This document shows, piece by piece, positions 1 through 7,235 of a DNA stretch of 29,530 nucleotides. The number at the start of each line of letters is the position of its first letter. Within the stretch, counting starts at the first letter, position 1. The stretch is from positions 1 to 29,530 of IMG/VR virus record IMGVR_UViG_3300037845_000068, one strand, 5' to 3'. The notes under the pieces were generated by a model that worked only from the letters and a program-made list of their open reading frames with translations, was not told the origin of the DNA and made no database searches. The position numbers and the translations under genes are program-made. This DNA is from a virus.

Positions 1-184
1 TGGCCATCGCCATGTTCGTTTCGCCGTCCATCACGACGGGGTTGTCCGCGCCGGACTTGAGAATCGAAATGGCAGGCAGTTGCTCGTTTTCGGGGATCTC
101 GCCGCAATGAATCCGGTTCGCCACCTTCGCGACCAATGGCCCGACCGATTGCAGGTAGTTCAGAAAGCCGAATTCGATGGCCAT
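1..184 (-). CDS. Tail terminator / tail completion protein, 5' part only
   Basis: This gene starts at an ATG 14 bases after the stop of the gp10-like gene and runs off the left edge, leaving 61 codons. The visible part begins MAIEFGFLNYLQSVGPLVAK and continues through a segment with RIHCGEIPENEQLPAISI. An N-terminal helix followed by an 'RI....P....LPAISI' strand fits the DUF3168/gp17-like tail-completion family, which caps the tail tube at the head-tail joint. Its place directly after connector, closure and gp10-like genes is the usual place for that family. The assignment rests on position plus a weak motif. A minor tail protein is the main alternative. Confidence 0.55.
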   Translation of the reverse strand, partial: MAIEFGFLNYLQSVGPLVAKVANRIHCGEIPENEQLPAISILKSGADNPVVMDGETNMAMA

Positions 185-198
185 GTTCGCCGCTCACT

Positions 199-678
199 TC
201 AGACGCCCCTCGCCGTCAATCCGGCTTCCAGAGAGCTTTCGACCATCGCCACCACGGCCGCCTCGTTGGCCGTGAACGCCGGACCCAGGAATGGGTAGGG
301 CTTAACCATCTTGCGGTTAGGCGTCCCGCGCCGACCCAGCGCGTGGCCGAACTCGACGAAGGCCCCGTAGAAATACTTCCCGCGGTACATGGCCGATTCG
401 TCGGTCGTGCTCCCGGTCGTGTCTCCGGTCGTCACCAGCAGGCGCACTTGTGAGTTGTCGCGCACGCGGCCAGAGCGGACCTTGATCTGGTCCTTCAAGT
501 GAGTACCCGGCGCCGTGCGTCCCGGGCCAGTGTTGACCAAGCCGGAGGCCGACTGCTGGATCACCTTGGCGCCGTCCCTGAGTGCGCGGCTGATGACCTT
601 GCGCGCATCGTCGCCGAGCTTGTTCAGCCTGGCAACCACTTGGTCGGCGTTCCTGATGGTGATGACGAATTGGGCCAT
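199..678 (-). CDS. HK97 gp10-like head-tail / tail completion protein
   Basis: The protein has 159 aa. I chose the ATG at 678 because it lies just after the stop of the head-closure gene (684) and begins the recognisable fold, MAQFVITIRNADQVVARL. The N-terminal half is helical with an 'RALRDGAKVIQQSA' stretch (about residues 31-44). The C-terminal half carries YFYGAFVEFGH (102-112) and KPYPFLGPAFT (126-136), the paired signature of the HK97 gp10 family, where the end of the protein packs against the neck. Length is normal for the family. It sits between the closure and terminator genes and should act in joining the tail to the filled head. No strong Shine-Dalgarno is visible, so translation may be coupled to the gene before it. 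Confidence 0.85.
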   Translation of the reverse strand: MAQFVITIRNADQVVARLNKLGDDARKVISRALRDGAKVIQQSASGLVNTGPGRTAPGTHLKDQIKVRSGRVRDNSQVRLLVTTGDTTGSTTDESAMYRGKYFYGAFVEFGHALGRRGTPNRKMVKPYPFLGPAFTANEAAVVAMVESSLEAGLTARGV

Positions 679-683
679 TGTCG

Positions 684-1079
684 TTAAGGCGTCGCCGGCT
701 TGGCTGGTCCCGATGTTTGTTCGTGGCAGAGCAGATAAAGCTTCTTGTGCAGTTCGTCGGGGTCGATCACCGCGTTGATGTCGAAAACCCTCTTGTTGCC
801 GCTGATGCCGTCGATGTACCACACGTCCATCTCGACCGTGATTCCAGGCTGGTAGCGCATCTCGACGATATGCGAGCAGTCGCCGACCACCTGCAGCGCG
901 GCCTGCATCTCGTGGCCGCTGGGCGTGCGGATGTGGCACCAGGCTTGCGTGAAGGGCTTCCACTGCTCGACCGGCTGGTTAGCCGCGTCGTAAGTCGCCG
1001 TCGCGTCCTGCATGATGGCAATTCGCTTGCGAAGCTTGCCAGTGTCGATTTCGTTGTCGAGGTAGCCGTCAAGTTTCAC
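684..1079 (-). CDS. Head closure / head-tail adaptor (SPP1 gp16-like)
   Basis: The protein has 131 aa with a GTG start at 1079, 12 bases after the stop of the connector gene. It shows the usual pattern of the phage head-tail joining family: a basic GKLRKRIAIMQ strand near residues 14-24, a turn rich in D/N/Q, a W..F..AWCHIRTPSG strand (about 40-56), a central HIVEMRYQPGI strand (about 70-80), then RVFDINAVIDPDELHKKLYLLC near the end. Family members form the ring that closes the portal channel and receives the tail. The length and position, between connector and gp10-like genes, match that role. Confidence 0.85.
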   Translation of the reverse strand: MKLDGYLDNEIDTGKLRKRIAIMQDATATYDAANQPVEQWKPFTQAWCHIRTPSGHEMQAALQVVGDCSHIVEMRYQPGITVEMDVWYIDGISGNKRVFDINAVIDPDELHKKLYLLCHEQTSGPAKPATP

Positions 1080-1091
1080 GTCCGTTGTCCG

Positions 1092-1778
1092 TTAGGCCGC
1101 CCGGCCGTAGTCGGCGGCGAAGAAAAGCGCTTCGACACCCTGCGGCCGGCTGCCGTCGCGGTGGTTGTAGGCGTGGTCCACGTGCACCAGCAGCAGTTCC
1201 CGCACGATCTCCCACCAGCGCGGCGGTGGCGGCGGCGTGGTCGCGTCGTAGGCGTAGCCTGCCACGTACTGGACCTGCACGCTGTTCATCACGGCGCGCG
1301 GCCAGGGCCAGACCGTGCCGTACTGCGGCGTGATCCGCCCCTGCTCGCCGTAGATGTCGACGATGTAGTCGCCCGTGCCCGTCTGGTTGCCCTGCACCAA
1401 CGTTTGCAGCGTTCCGGTCGTGTCGTAGTATTGAACGCTCGTCACGCTTTGCAGCGGAGGGTTGGCGATTTCCAAGAGCATGTAGGGATAGATCACGTTG
1501 CCGAACGGGCTGGCTCCCAAGACTTGCGGCGGATTCGGCACCCGAAACACGTCGAACCAACTGCCAGCGTAGTTCATGCGGAAGCTGTCGATGCGCATGG
1601 TCCAAGTGCTGGTCACGAACGTCCGGCTTAACGCCTGCTCCAAGTAGGAGCGCTCGCGAACGATCAGCTTTTTGATGAGCGGATCGTCGGCCGACGTGTC
1701 GATGCGCGTCCATGCCTTCACATCGTCGATGGAGACGGGTTCCACGGTCGGCGCGGCGTTGCATTGAATGGACCACAC
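1092..1778 (-). CDS. Head-tail connector (gp6 / phiE125 gp8-like)
   Basis: The protein has 228 aa with a GTG start at 1778. The N-terminus reads PVSIDDVKAWTRIDTSADDP (about residues 14-33), followed by LIKKLIVRERSYLEQALSRT. This is the helical signature of the phiE125 gp8/HK97 gp6 connector group, in which the helices form a ring under the portal. The central part is beta-rich with an S-V-Q-Y-Y-D strand, and the end has a helix (WWEIVRELLLVHVDHAY). It stands first in the conserved connector, closure, gp10-like, terminator order. A five-proline stretch near residue 186 is unusual but in frame. Confidence 0.85.
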   Translation of the reverse strand: MWSIQCNAAPTVEPVSIDDVKAWTRIDTSADDPLIKKLIVRERSYLEQALSRTFVTSTWTMRIDSFRMNYAGSWFDVFRVPNPPQVLGASPFGNVIYPYMLLEIANPPLQSVTSVQYYDTTGTLQTLVQGNQTGTGDYIVDIYGEQGRITPQYGTVWPWPRAVMNSVQVQYVAGYAYDATTPPPPPRWWEIVRELLLVHVDHAYNHRDGSRPQGVEALFFAADYGRAA

Positions 1779-1790
1779 GATTCACTCGGA

Positions 1791-2231
1791 TCAAGTTTGC
1801 TTCTTACCCTGCTCGCCCTGGTCCCTTCCCGGCTGTTCTTTGCCGCCGTTGAACGCCCGGCGCAGGCGGTCGAAAAGCGACGGGTTGGTGAACAACTCTT
1901 CGATCGCGGCCTTGACGCCTGCGGCGACGGCCGTGGCCAAACGCTGATCGGCCTCGGCGACGGTCGCAGCATCCTGCTTCGAGGAAATGAAGGGCGGCAC
2001 GTAGATCGGAGTCTGCGGCATCTTGTCGTTGGCCCGGTAGCAGTAGCCGCATTGGAGCCACTGGCGGATTTCAGGGAAGTCCTTCTCGTCGATCACGTAC
2101 TTCATGCCGGCCAGGAAGCGGTGCGTCATCTCGCGCCCGTCCGACTGCTTGTACGGCTTCATCGCCGTGGTCCGCATGATGTAGGTGTCGACCGGCTTGA
2201 AGCGGAGGTCGGTTTCGGTTTCGGTGGCCAT
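1791..2231 (-). CDS. Hypothetical virion-module protein with CxxC
   Basis: The protein has 146 aa. The ATG at 2231 is preceded by an AGGA sequence 8 bases upstream and defines a clean N-terminus (MATETETDLRFKPVDTYIMR). The first half is probably beta-rich and holds a Cys-x2-Cys pair in WLQCGYCYRAN (about residues 59-69). The second half is an alanine-rich helix (about 89-125) that ends in a Gln/Lys/Gly-rich hydrophilic tail. I do not recognise the family. It lies between the beta-rich capsid-module proteins and the head-tail connector gene, where phages often carry small neck or assembly proteins, but nothing in the sequence proves that function. Confidence 0.75.
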   Translation of the reverse strand: MATETETDLRFKPVDTYIMRTTAMKPYKQSDGREMTHRFLAGMKYVIDEKDFPEIRQWLQCGYCYRANDKMPQTPIYVPPFISSKQDAATVAEADQRLATAVAAGVKAAIEELFTNPSLFDRLRRAFNGGKEQPGRDQGEQGKKQT

Positions 2232-2248
2232 GCTCGTTTTCCTTTCGT

Positions 2249-2668
2249 TCAAGGTCTGGGTGTGCCGTTGATGACAAGCGTCGAGGCCCCGCCGTAGGTG
2301 CCCGTCGATTTGTATTTCACGCGAAGTTGGTCTCCGAGCAGGCCATTTAGGACAGTGTTCGCCGTCAGCGAGCCATCCGTGTAGGTCGTGTTCTGTGTCG
2401 TCACGCCGAGGTCGCCGCGTAGGTTGAAGGCCGCATGAACGCTGGATGTCGTAAAATGGAAGTTCGCAATGTCGTACCAGGTCGTGCCGCCGTCGGCCGT
2501 GGTCTGCACATAGGCATCGACCGTCGTGCCGCCGCTGTCGTAGGTGAACACGGCGTCCAGCAGCAACCCGCCGGAAGCGTCCAAGCCCACCAGTGCGACG
2601 CCTGTAGCCGTGACGGAAATCGCGGTGCCGATGCCGGTCAGGTTCAGCAGTGTCGTTCGTTGGGCCAT
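2249..2668 (-). CDS. Beta-rich virion structural protein
   Basis: The protein has 139 aa and starts at the ATG at 2668. It is rich in Thr, Gly, Val and Ala with alternating hydrophobic residues throughout, as in single-domain jelly-roll or Ig-like virion proteins. A recognisable segment is VDAYVQTTADGGTTWYDIAN (about residues 50-69), a pattern seen in phage structural proteins where 'Q.T.DGG.TW.DIA' forms a strand-turn-strand. It has no signal peptide and no Cys pair. It is one of three such genes in a row after the capsid gene, so decoration, head fibre or neck-whisker roles are possible. Confidence 0.75.
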   Translation of the reverse strand: MAQRTTLLNLTGIGTAISVTATGVALVGLDASGGLLLDAVFTYDSGGTTVDAYVQTTADGGTTWYDIANFHFTTSSVHAAFNLRGDLGVTTQNTTYTDGSLTANTVLNGLLGDQLRVKYKSTGTYGGASTLVINGTPRP

Positions 2669-2705
2669 CTTCCGCGGTTCCGCTTCCCGCGCTCCGCAAC
2701 CTCCC

Positions 2706-3356
2706 TTACGACGATTTCTTGGTGAACGAAATCCAGGCCGCGTAGAGGTTCACGGCGTCGTTGGCGTGCGTGCCGGGCGTCAGTTGGCAGCTAATCACGC
2801 TGTTGGCCGTGAGCGTGTTGGCGGCCACGCTGAAGCTGTAGACCGCTGCCGTCGTTCCCGTGACGGCACCCGTGTTGCCGCCCACGTTCGATCCGCCGAT
2901 GCCGTCCCACAGGCCAAAGGCCACCGTGGGCGTATCAGGGCCGGTCGTGGTGGCCATCGCCGCCAGGATGTTCAACGTGCAAGCCTGCGTCACGTCCATG
3001 TCCACCGGCAGGTAGACCGTCGGAAGCTGCAATTCGATGACGCTGGTGGCCACCCAGGAGACCACGATTGATTTGTCTGTCGCGCCGTTGGTCCTGGCGA
3101 TCGACGGCGCCGTGTTGCTGGTCAGCAAGCCGCCGGAAGGCGTGGCGGCCGTGTTGGGGATATTGTTGCTGGCGATCAAACGCGCCGAAAACAGGTCGAA
3201 ATTGATGCGTCCGGTGCCCTGGGACGTGGCGTTCGCGAATGAGGCACCAGCGTCGAGCACGAGCGACGTTCCCGATGGGAAGTGTAGCTCGGTGTTCGAT
3301 TGATGGAAGTAAATCCCCGTCCCGGCCTGGGAATAGGAGGTGTCAAGAGCGGCCAT
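2706..3356 (-). CDS. Beta-rich virion structural protein
   Basis: The protein has 216 aa and starts at the ATG at 3356, with an AGGAG sequence upstream. The composition is dominated by Thr, Ala, Ser, Asn and Gly, with almost no charged residues and no long helix. This is typical of an extended beta-sheet capsid decoration or fibre domain. Segments such as TSLVLDAGASF near residue 30 and VSWVATSVIELQLPTVYLPV near the middle alternate polar and hydrophobic residues. The end (WISFTKKSS) is basic. I do not recognise a named family. Position two genes after the capsid protein favours a surface or neck structural protein. Confidence 0.75.
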   Translation of the reverse strand: MAALDTSYSQAGTGIYFHQSNTELHFPSGTSLVLDAGASFANATSQGTGRINFDLFSARLIASNNIPNTAATPSGGLLTSNTAPSIARTNGATDKSIVVSWVATSVIELQLPTVYLPVDMDVTQACTLNILAAMATTTGPDTPTVAFGLWDGIGGSNVGGNTGAVTGTTAAVYSFSVAANTLTANSVISCQLTPGTHANDAVNLYAAWISFTKKSS

Positions 3357-3398
3357 GTCGTTTCAGGCTCCTGCTGGTCCGTTTGTTGTTCCCGCGGG

Positions 3399-3851
3399 TT
3401 ACTGACCCAACACGATGGCGCTGGAAGCCAGGTTTGCCGAGCCGATGACCGTGCCGCCTGCAGAGGTGCTGCCTTTGAAGCGGTAGAGCATCGCCGTCAC
3501 CGAGAGAATCGTCGAGTTGGCGATCGTCCTGGCAATGGCCAGTTCCACGTATCGCTGAGTCGAAAGCGGCCGGTAGAACTCGACCAGGCTCACCAGGTTG
3601 CTGGTTGCGCCTCCTGCGTCCGTGAAGGTGCTGGCCGTGCCGACGTTAGCCATGCCCGTCGTGCTGTTGGCCGTGTTCGCCTTGAGCTGCATTGAAACCA
3701 CGGCTGTCGAGGTGTTGGTGCCCCACTGCACGACGAACAGCAGGTCGTCCCAGCCGCCCATATCGACGATGCTGGTCGTGATCGTGGTCACGCCGGCCGC
3801 CGAGGTCTGGCTGACGCTCTGAACCGAGGTCTGGTAAAGAAGGTTCGACAT
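3399..3851 (-). CDS. Candidate capsid decoration protein
   Basis: The protein has 150 aa and starts at the ATG at 3851, with a good AAGGAG sequence 8 bases upstream. It follows the capsid gene directly, with a 57-base gap holding a small GC hairpin. It is Thr/Ser/Ala-rich and beta-like, with a central WDDLLFVVQWG strand (about residues 34-44) and an alternating QRYVELAIARTIANSTILSVTAMLYRF region (about 103-129). Small beta proteins encoded right behind the major capsid gene often decorate the shell. The call is from position and composition only; I see no specific family signature. Confidence 0.65.
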   Translation of the reverse strand: MSNLLYQTSVQSVSQTSAAGVTTITTSIVDMGGWDDLLFVVQWGTNTSTAVVSMQLKANTANSTTGMANVGTASTFTDAGGATSNLVSLVEFYRPLSTQRYVELAIARTIANSTILSVTAMLYRFKGSTSAGGTVIGSANLASSAIVLGQ

Positions 3852-3908
3852 CGAACAGGCTCCTTGAAACTTGCTGGTTTACGGCCGGCGTTCGCCGCCT
3901 TCCTTACG

Positions 3909-5375
3909 TTAGCTGTGGAGTTGCAACCGGCTGAAGGCCTGCGCCAAAACCGGCATGGCATCGGTCTCCTTGCGGAGGATGAAGCCGATTTGCGCCGTGG
4001 CGGCGTAGAGCTCGGCCAGGCGCTGAATCCTCATCGCCAGGGCGTCGGCGATGTGGTAGAACTGGAAATCGCCCAGGATGCCCACGTAAAGCCCGGCTGT
4101 GTACGTGTTGGGGGCGTACTCCGACATGATGTAGGGCTTGCCGTACACCGTGTCCGGGGCTCCCTGAACAAGCTGGGCGCCGCCGGTCACCCCCGGCTGC
4201 CAGAGGTACTGGCCGATGCCGTCCTTGAGCTGCCGGATGTTCTGCACCGTCGTGCGGTGGAAGATCCAGCGCAGGTTCGGGCTCATCTGGTACTGCTGCT
4301 TCAGGTTGTAGAAGCAGGAAATCAAGGCGTCCGCGGCGATGGCCGTGGTCGTGTTGGCTCCAACGATGTCGCGGCTGGTGTCGATGCCCATGTTGCTGGC
4401 CGTGAACACGCCCAAGGGCTGGTCCACGCCGATGCCGGTCATAAAGGCTGCTTCTTCGACGACAGCCACCTTGTAGGCCAGACGGTCGCGGATCAGTTGC
4501 TCGACGTTCATGCTGCTGGCGCGGAGCAACTTTTCGCTCACACGAATCAATTTGGCCACCGGATGAGGCCGCAACTCGCGCTTGCCGAACGTCATGGCCG
4601 TATCTTCGACGCCCGTGGCGATTTCCGCCGTCCAGTTGGGGTCGGACACGTCGGCTTCCAAGCTGGGCATACCCAGCGATTCGGCGTTCTCGCAGGTGTG
4701 CACGCGCGACAAGGCCCGGATGAACACCAAGTTGTTCACGAAAATGATGAGTTCGTTCATGAACTGCTGCGGGGCCACCATGAAGCCGCCCTGCGTGTCG
4801 AAGTCCATTTGCAAGGCGCGGAGTTCCTCGTTCTTGAACTCCCGCGTGCCGCCAACCTGGTAGCGTGCGAAGTTGCTGCGGTACTCTTCCGAGCCGTAGT
4901 ACGACTGGCGGTCCTTGGCCGAGTAGAATTGCCGCTTGCCGGTCGAGTCCTCGAACCATTTCTGCTTGTTGCGTAGCTCTTCGGGCGTGCCGGCCGCCGG
5001 GTTCAATGGATCGGGCGCGATCCAGCGGGATTCGAGTCCGCCGTTGGCCTTATCATCGCGCGCGAAAGCCGCCGCCATGCGGGCCTGTCGGCTGGCGTCG
5101 TCGGCGCCGGTCAGGTTGCCGGACTTCTTGCGGACCTCGACTTCATCGTCGATTTCGGCGAGCCGGCCGCGGACCTCGACGCCTTCCGCGTTCTTATAGC
5201 CGCAGATGCGGTCAAACTCGGTGCGCTCGTCGTGGTTGAGCCGCGTGGCTTCGAGCTTCTCGTTCTTGGAGCGGGTTTCGGCCGCGCCCCAGATGTCGCG
5301 CGTCCGCTTGACGAGGTTGTTCCGCTCGTGGAAAAGCTCGGCAGGGGTCAGTTCGCTAACCGGCTTGTCGGCCAT
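3909..5375 (-). CDS. Major capsid protein (HK97 fold)
   Basis: The protein has 488 aa. Residues 1 to about 100 are highly charged and helical (LFHERNNLVKRTRDIWG, then RLAEIDDEVEVRKK), which fits the scaffolding delta domain that the prohead protease removes in HK97-type phages. The core begins near residue 193 with DTQGGFMVAPQQF, the conserved entry to the HK97 fold. It continues with a predicted spine helix near EQLIRDRLAYKVAVVEEAAF, a GVDQPLGVF loop and an A-domain region with NLRWIFHRTTVQNIR and VYGKPYIMSEYAP, ending in a strand that holds IGFILRKETDAM. The order after portal and protease supports the call. Its ATG lies at the base of a hairpin that also hides its GGAG, so expression may be controlled in the leader. 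Confidence 0.95.
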   Translation of the reverse strand: MADKPVSELTPAELFHERNNLVKRTRDIWGAAETRSKNEKLEATRLNHDERTEFDRICGYKNAEGVEVRGRLAEIDDEVEVRKKSGNLTGADDASRQARMAAAFARDDKANGGLESRWIAPDPLNPAAGTPEELRNKQKWFEDSTGKRQFYSAKDRQSYYGSEEYRSNFARYQVGGTREFKNEELRALQMDFDTQGGFMVAPQQFMNELIIFVNNLVFIRALSRVHTCENAESLGMPSLEADVSDPNWTAEIATGVEDTAMTFGKRELRPHPVAKLIRVSEKLLRASSMNVEQLIRDRLAYKVAVVEEAAFMTGIGVDQPLGVFTASNMGIDTSRDIVGANTTTAIAADALISCFYNLKQQYQMSPNLRWIFHRTTVQNIRQLKDGIGQYLWQPGVTGGAQLVQGAPDTVYGKPYIMSEYAPNTYTAGLYVGILGDFQFYHIADALAMRIQRLAELYAATAQIGFILRKETDAMPVLAQAFSRLQLHS

Positions 5376-5418
5376 CGTTGGCGTCTCCGTGGCTTGCTTT
5401 GCCGGAGGTCTGCCAACG
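5376..5418 (-). promoter_or_regulatory. SD-sequestering hairpin before the capsid start codon
   Basis: On the minus strand, CGTTGGC (5418-5412) pairs perfectly with GCCAACG (5382-5376), which ends immediately before the capsid ATG. Inside it, CTCCG (5407-5403) pairs with CGGAG (5389-5385). The GGAG of the inner arm is the only good Shine-Dalgarno for the capsid gene, 9 bases from the ATG, so folding would hide it. The pairing is read directly from the sequence; the regulatory effect is inferred. Confidence 0.6.
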
Positions 5419-5478
5419 AAAAAGGAAGGCGCGAACCACCGGCAGATTGTTTGAATCTGCGAGTAGTCCGCGCCTTCC
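5419..5478 (-). terminator. Intrinsic-terminator-like hairpin in the capsid leader
   Basis: On the minus strand GGAAGGCGCG (5478-5469) and CGCGCCTTCC (5433-5424) form a perfect 10-bp stem followed by five T residues (5423-5419). The 35-base loop itself holds a 6-bp hairpin, CAGATT (5459-5454) with AATCTG (5448-5443). The T-run is only on the minus-strand side, so it is directional. It sits 43 bases before the capsid gene and downstream of the candidate promoter, so it is either a leaky terminator of the upstream operon or an attenuator. Confidence 0.7.
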
Positions 5479-5506
5479 CTGGAAGTGCGCTTCGTACTGT
5501 TTCCAG
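5479..5506 (-). other. Upstream stem-loop of the capsid leader
   Basis: CTGGAA (5506-5501) and TTCCAG (5484-5479) form a 6-bp stem directly abutting the terminator-like stem. Because TTCCAG runs straight into GGAAGG of the next hairpin, the two could compete for pairing, a layout typical of switching leaders. A further small hairpin, GCCC/GGGC, lies at 5519-5530. Confidence 0.45.
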
Positions 5507-5566
5507 CCGCCGCGTTACGCCCGCTTGGGCCTGGCGCGTGGCCGGGAGGTTTGATTGATTACGAGA

Positions 5567-5595
5567 AGTCTAGAACGGATTTTTGTTTTGTGCAA
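5567..5595 (-). promoter_or_regulatory. Candidate sigma70-type promoter for the capsid transcript
   Basis: On the minus strand TTGCAC (5595-5590) and TAGACT (5572-5567) are separated by exactly 17 bases in an AT-rich patch that is unusual for this window. Each hexamer matches four of six consensus positions. It lies just after the stop of the 75-aa gene (5614). It would start a leader of about 185 bases that holds the hairpins before the capsid gene. Whether the host sigma factor uses this consensus is assumed. Confidence 0.45.
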
Positions 5596-5613
5596 TCCCT
5601 TCTAATGGGTGGA

Positions 5614-5841
5614 TTAACTCACGCCTCCGGTCCTTCTTCTCCTGCCGGCCCCCAACTCGCTCTCGCTGACAAGGCCCAGCGTCACCGCCTGCTCGCGGTA
5701 GATTCCGGCCCGCTTCTTCCGCTCGGTGTCAGTCCAGCGAGATTGAATCCTCTTGCACGCGGCGGCTATCTCGTCCGGCATCGGCATGTACGGCGCGCCG
5801 GCGTCGTCGTTGTCGTAGCCGGCGATGTCGTCGATGGTCAC
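5614..5841 (-). CDS. Small conserved hypothetical protein
   Basis: The protein has 75 aa with a GTG start whose GTGA overlaps the stop of the preceding gene. It begins MTIDDIAGYDNDDAGAPYMP, then has a helix with EIAAACKRIQSRWTDTERKKR (about residues 24-44), and a basic GRRRR tail. I have seen short proteins of this shape (a 'DIA.YD' start, then 'EI.AAC..IQ..W...ER..R') mainly in Planctomycetota genomes, which is the best host hint here, although from memory only. The function is unknown. It is the last gene before the capsid leader and promoter. Confidence 0.75.
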   Translation of the reverse strand: MTIDDIAGYDNDDAGAPYMPMPDEIAAACKRIQSRWTDTERKKRAGIYREQAVTLGLVSESELGAGRRRRTGGVS

Positions 5842-6053
5842 GGCACGACCAATTGCGAATTCAATTCAGACAGGCGCGCGCCAAGAGCCACATTGATCGC
5901 AGCCTTGACCTGCGCGCGAATCGCGGCGGTCAATCCCGGCCCGCGCCGCCAAAGGTCAGACAACTCGCGCTCTTCGCGCGGCTCGCGTATCGGACATTGA
6001 AGGCATACCCGGATGCGCGCCGATTCCCGCCGCGACTCTTCGACCCGATCCAT
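5838..6053 (-). CDS. Small hypothetical protein, basic and helical
   Basis: The protein has 71 aa. I chose the ATG at 6053, which begins MDRVEESRRESARIRVCLQC and has an AAGGA 9 bases upstream. A longer reading upstream of it is arginine-rich out-of-frame sequence that overlaps the neighbouring gene. Most of the protein is charged, then a helix follows (GLTAAIRAQVKAAINVALGARL, about residues 43-64). A single CLQC pair near residue 17 could bind metal, but a second pair is lacking. Its stop overlaps the GTG of the next gene. No function can be assigned. Confidence 0.6.
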   Translation of the reverse strand: MDRVEESRRESARIRVCLQCPIREPREERELSDLWRRGPGLTAAIRAQVKAAINVALGARLSELNSQLVVP

Positions 6054-6067
6054 CGCAATGGTTCCTT

Positions 6068-6571
6068 TCAGTCCTGCGCCCCAGGCCGGTTCCGCGGCAG
6101 AACCTCGGCTGGCCCGGTTGGTTCCTTGTCGTCGTAGCTGGCGATCCGCACGCCGAGCTGACGCTGCTCGTTCACAAGCCGCGCGCCGCTCTCGTCGGGC
6201 CAAGCGAAATGGTCCGCCGCGCCGGCGCGCATGAGATTGTCGGCCACTTCCAGCGGTGCCAAGAGCAGGTCGCCGGCCCGGCAGGTGTATTTCGGTCCTG
6301 AGGCGTTGGCGTACATCTTGAGCCAGCGGTGGGTATGCTCGCGGTCGGCCTTGGCCTCTTCGACCGGCGGCAGGCGAGATTCGAGCGCGGCGATGCGGGC
6401 CTCGGCGCGCTCCAGGGAAGATGCAATCGCGGCGTTCTGCTCTTTGAGCGTGGCCACGTCATTTTCGAGAGCGACGAGGTACACCTCGGCGTGTCGCTCT
6501 TTGAGCGTGGCCACCCTGGCATCACTGGCATCATACGATTCGTCTTTTCGTCCAACGTGAACCGTTTCCAT
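6068..6571 (-). CDS. Coiled-coil hypothetical protein
   Basis: The protein has 167 aa. The ATG at 6571 overlaps the previous stop as TAATG and has GGAGG 8 bases upstream, so it is preferred to an earlier in-frame start. Residues about 15-75 form a coiled coil with heptad-like ATLKERHAEVYLVALENDVATLKEQ followed by ASSLERAEARIAALESRL. The second half (about 80-167) has an H-T-H-R-W-L segment, a lone Cys and a proline-rich end. It lies between the protease and the capsid gene, where scaffold or assembly factors are often encoded, so a scaffold-like role is possible. I cannot name a family. Confidence 0.7.
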   Translation of the reverse strand: METVHVGRKDESYDASDARVATLKERHAEVYLVALENDVATLKEQNAAIASSLERAEARIAALESRLPPVEEAKADREHTHRWLKMYANASGPKYTCRAGDLLLAPLEVADNLMRAGAADHFAWPDESGARLVNEQRQLGVRIASYDDKEPTGPAEVLPRNRPGAQD

Positions 6572-6930
6572 TACCAGAACCTCCACCACTTGCGTTTCTT
6601 AGCCACTGGCTGCGGCTGCTTGCCGATTTCGATGGGTCCGCACCAGAAGTCGCCGAACGGCAGTTTCCCGCATAGCACGCCTGCCTTGTCGCACCACGCT
6701 AGCCGCCAGTCGGTTTCACTGCCCGGATTCATCGCGTTCAGGTAGACGCCGCTCATCACCGGCCGGTGCCGCTCCCACCGTAAAACCGGGGCAAAACCCC
6801 GCAACGCGAAGTCTCTTTGCGACTGCGCCCGCGCCAGGTGAGACATGCAATCGGCAAGAGCTTGTTCCGGCGTCACGGCATCTTCCGTGCGGATGCCGCT
6901 CAAGGCTTCGCTGTCGATCAGGTCGCTCAT
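6571..6930 (-). CDS. Hypothetical protein
   Basis: The protein has 119 aa. The ATG at 6930 overlaps the preceding stop as TGATG and has GGGAGG 7 bases upstream. The N-terminal half is acidic and helical (VTPEQALADCMSHLARAQSQRD). The middle, with RPVMSGVYLNAMNP then DWRLAWCDKAGVLCGK and FWCGP, resembles a small beta domain with Trp and Cys residues. The C-terminus is strongly basic and aromatic (KKRKWWRFW). I do not recognise it. The R-P-V-x-S-G-V-Y pattern resembles short modules in phage proteins of unknown role. Confidence 0.7.
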   Translation of the reverse strand: MSDLIDSEALSGIRTEDAVTPEQALADCMSHLARAQSQRDFALRGFAPVLRWERHRPVMSGVYLNAMNPGSETDWRLAWCDKAGVLCGKLPFGDFWCGPIEIGKQPQPVAKKRKWWRFW

Positions 6931-7235
6931 CAATTCGCCTCCCGCGCTCGCAACTCGCCGATTGCTCGATCCATTTCAATGGCGGTCATCGATTCCGGCG
7001 GGGGCCTGACCTTGAGCATATCCGTGGCGTCCATGTCGATGTCGCCAACATCTTCGGCGATACGAAGAAGAGTCGCCCCATCATACCAATCCGTATTGTT
7101 GCCGATCACGAGCGCCTCGTCAGGACCAAGATGAACAACGCAGTGCCAGTCACCTTTGTCGATGCCGGTAATCGTCTTGCCAACTGCCTCTTCGGCCGTC
7201 AGGAAGCGTTTCATCTCGTCGCATGGTTCGTTCAT
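6930..7235 (-). CDS. Small hypothetical protein
   Basis: The protein has 101 aa and starts at the ATG at 7235 with GGGGG 7 bases upstream. It appears to be one small beta-rich domain (EEAVGKTITGIDKGDWHCVVHLGPDEALVIG, about residues 15-45), followed by an acidic stretch (EDVGDIDMDATD) and a short helix at the end. Its stop overlaps the next start. The pattern 'GKTI..I..GD.....L..DEALVI' is seen in small proteins that bind nucleic acid or act as inhibitors, but this is a loose likeness and I give no function. Confidence 0.7.
   Translation of the reverse strand: MNEPCDEMKRFLTAEEAVGKTITGIDKGDWHCVVHLGPDEALVIGNNTDWYDGATLLRIAEDVGDIDMDATDMLKVRPPPESMTAIEMDRAIGELRAREAN

Noticed and set aside
678-1631. 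Long open frame on the plus strand across the head-closure and connector genes
   Set aside because: Its translation is rich in Arg, His and Val as expected for the reverse complement of GC-rich coding DNA, and the minus-strand proteins there match known families.
3852-3908. GC hairpin behind the capsid gene as a terminator
   Set aside because: The stem is short and no T-run follows on the minus strand, and the next gene has a strong SD, so read-through is more likely.
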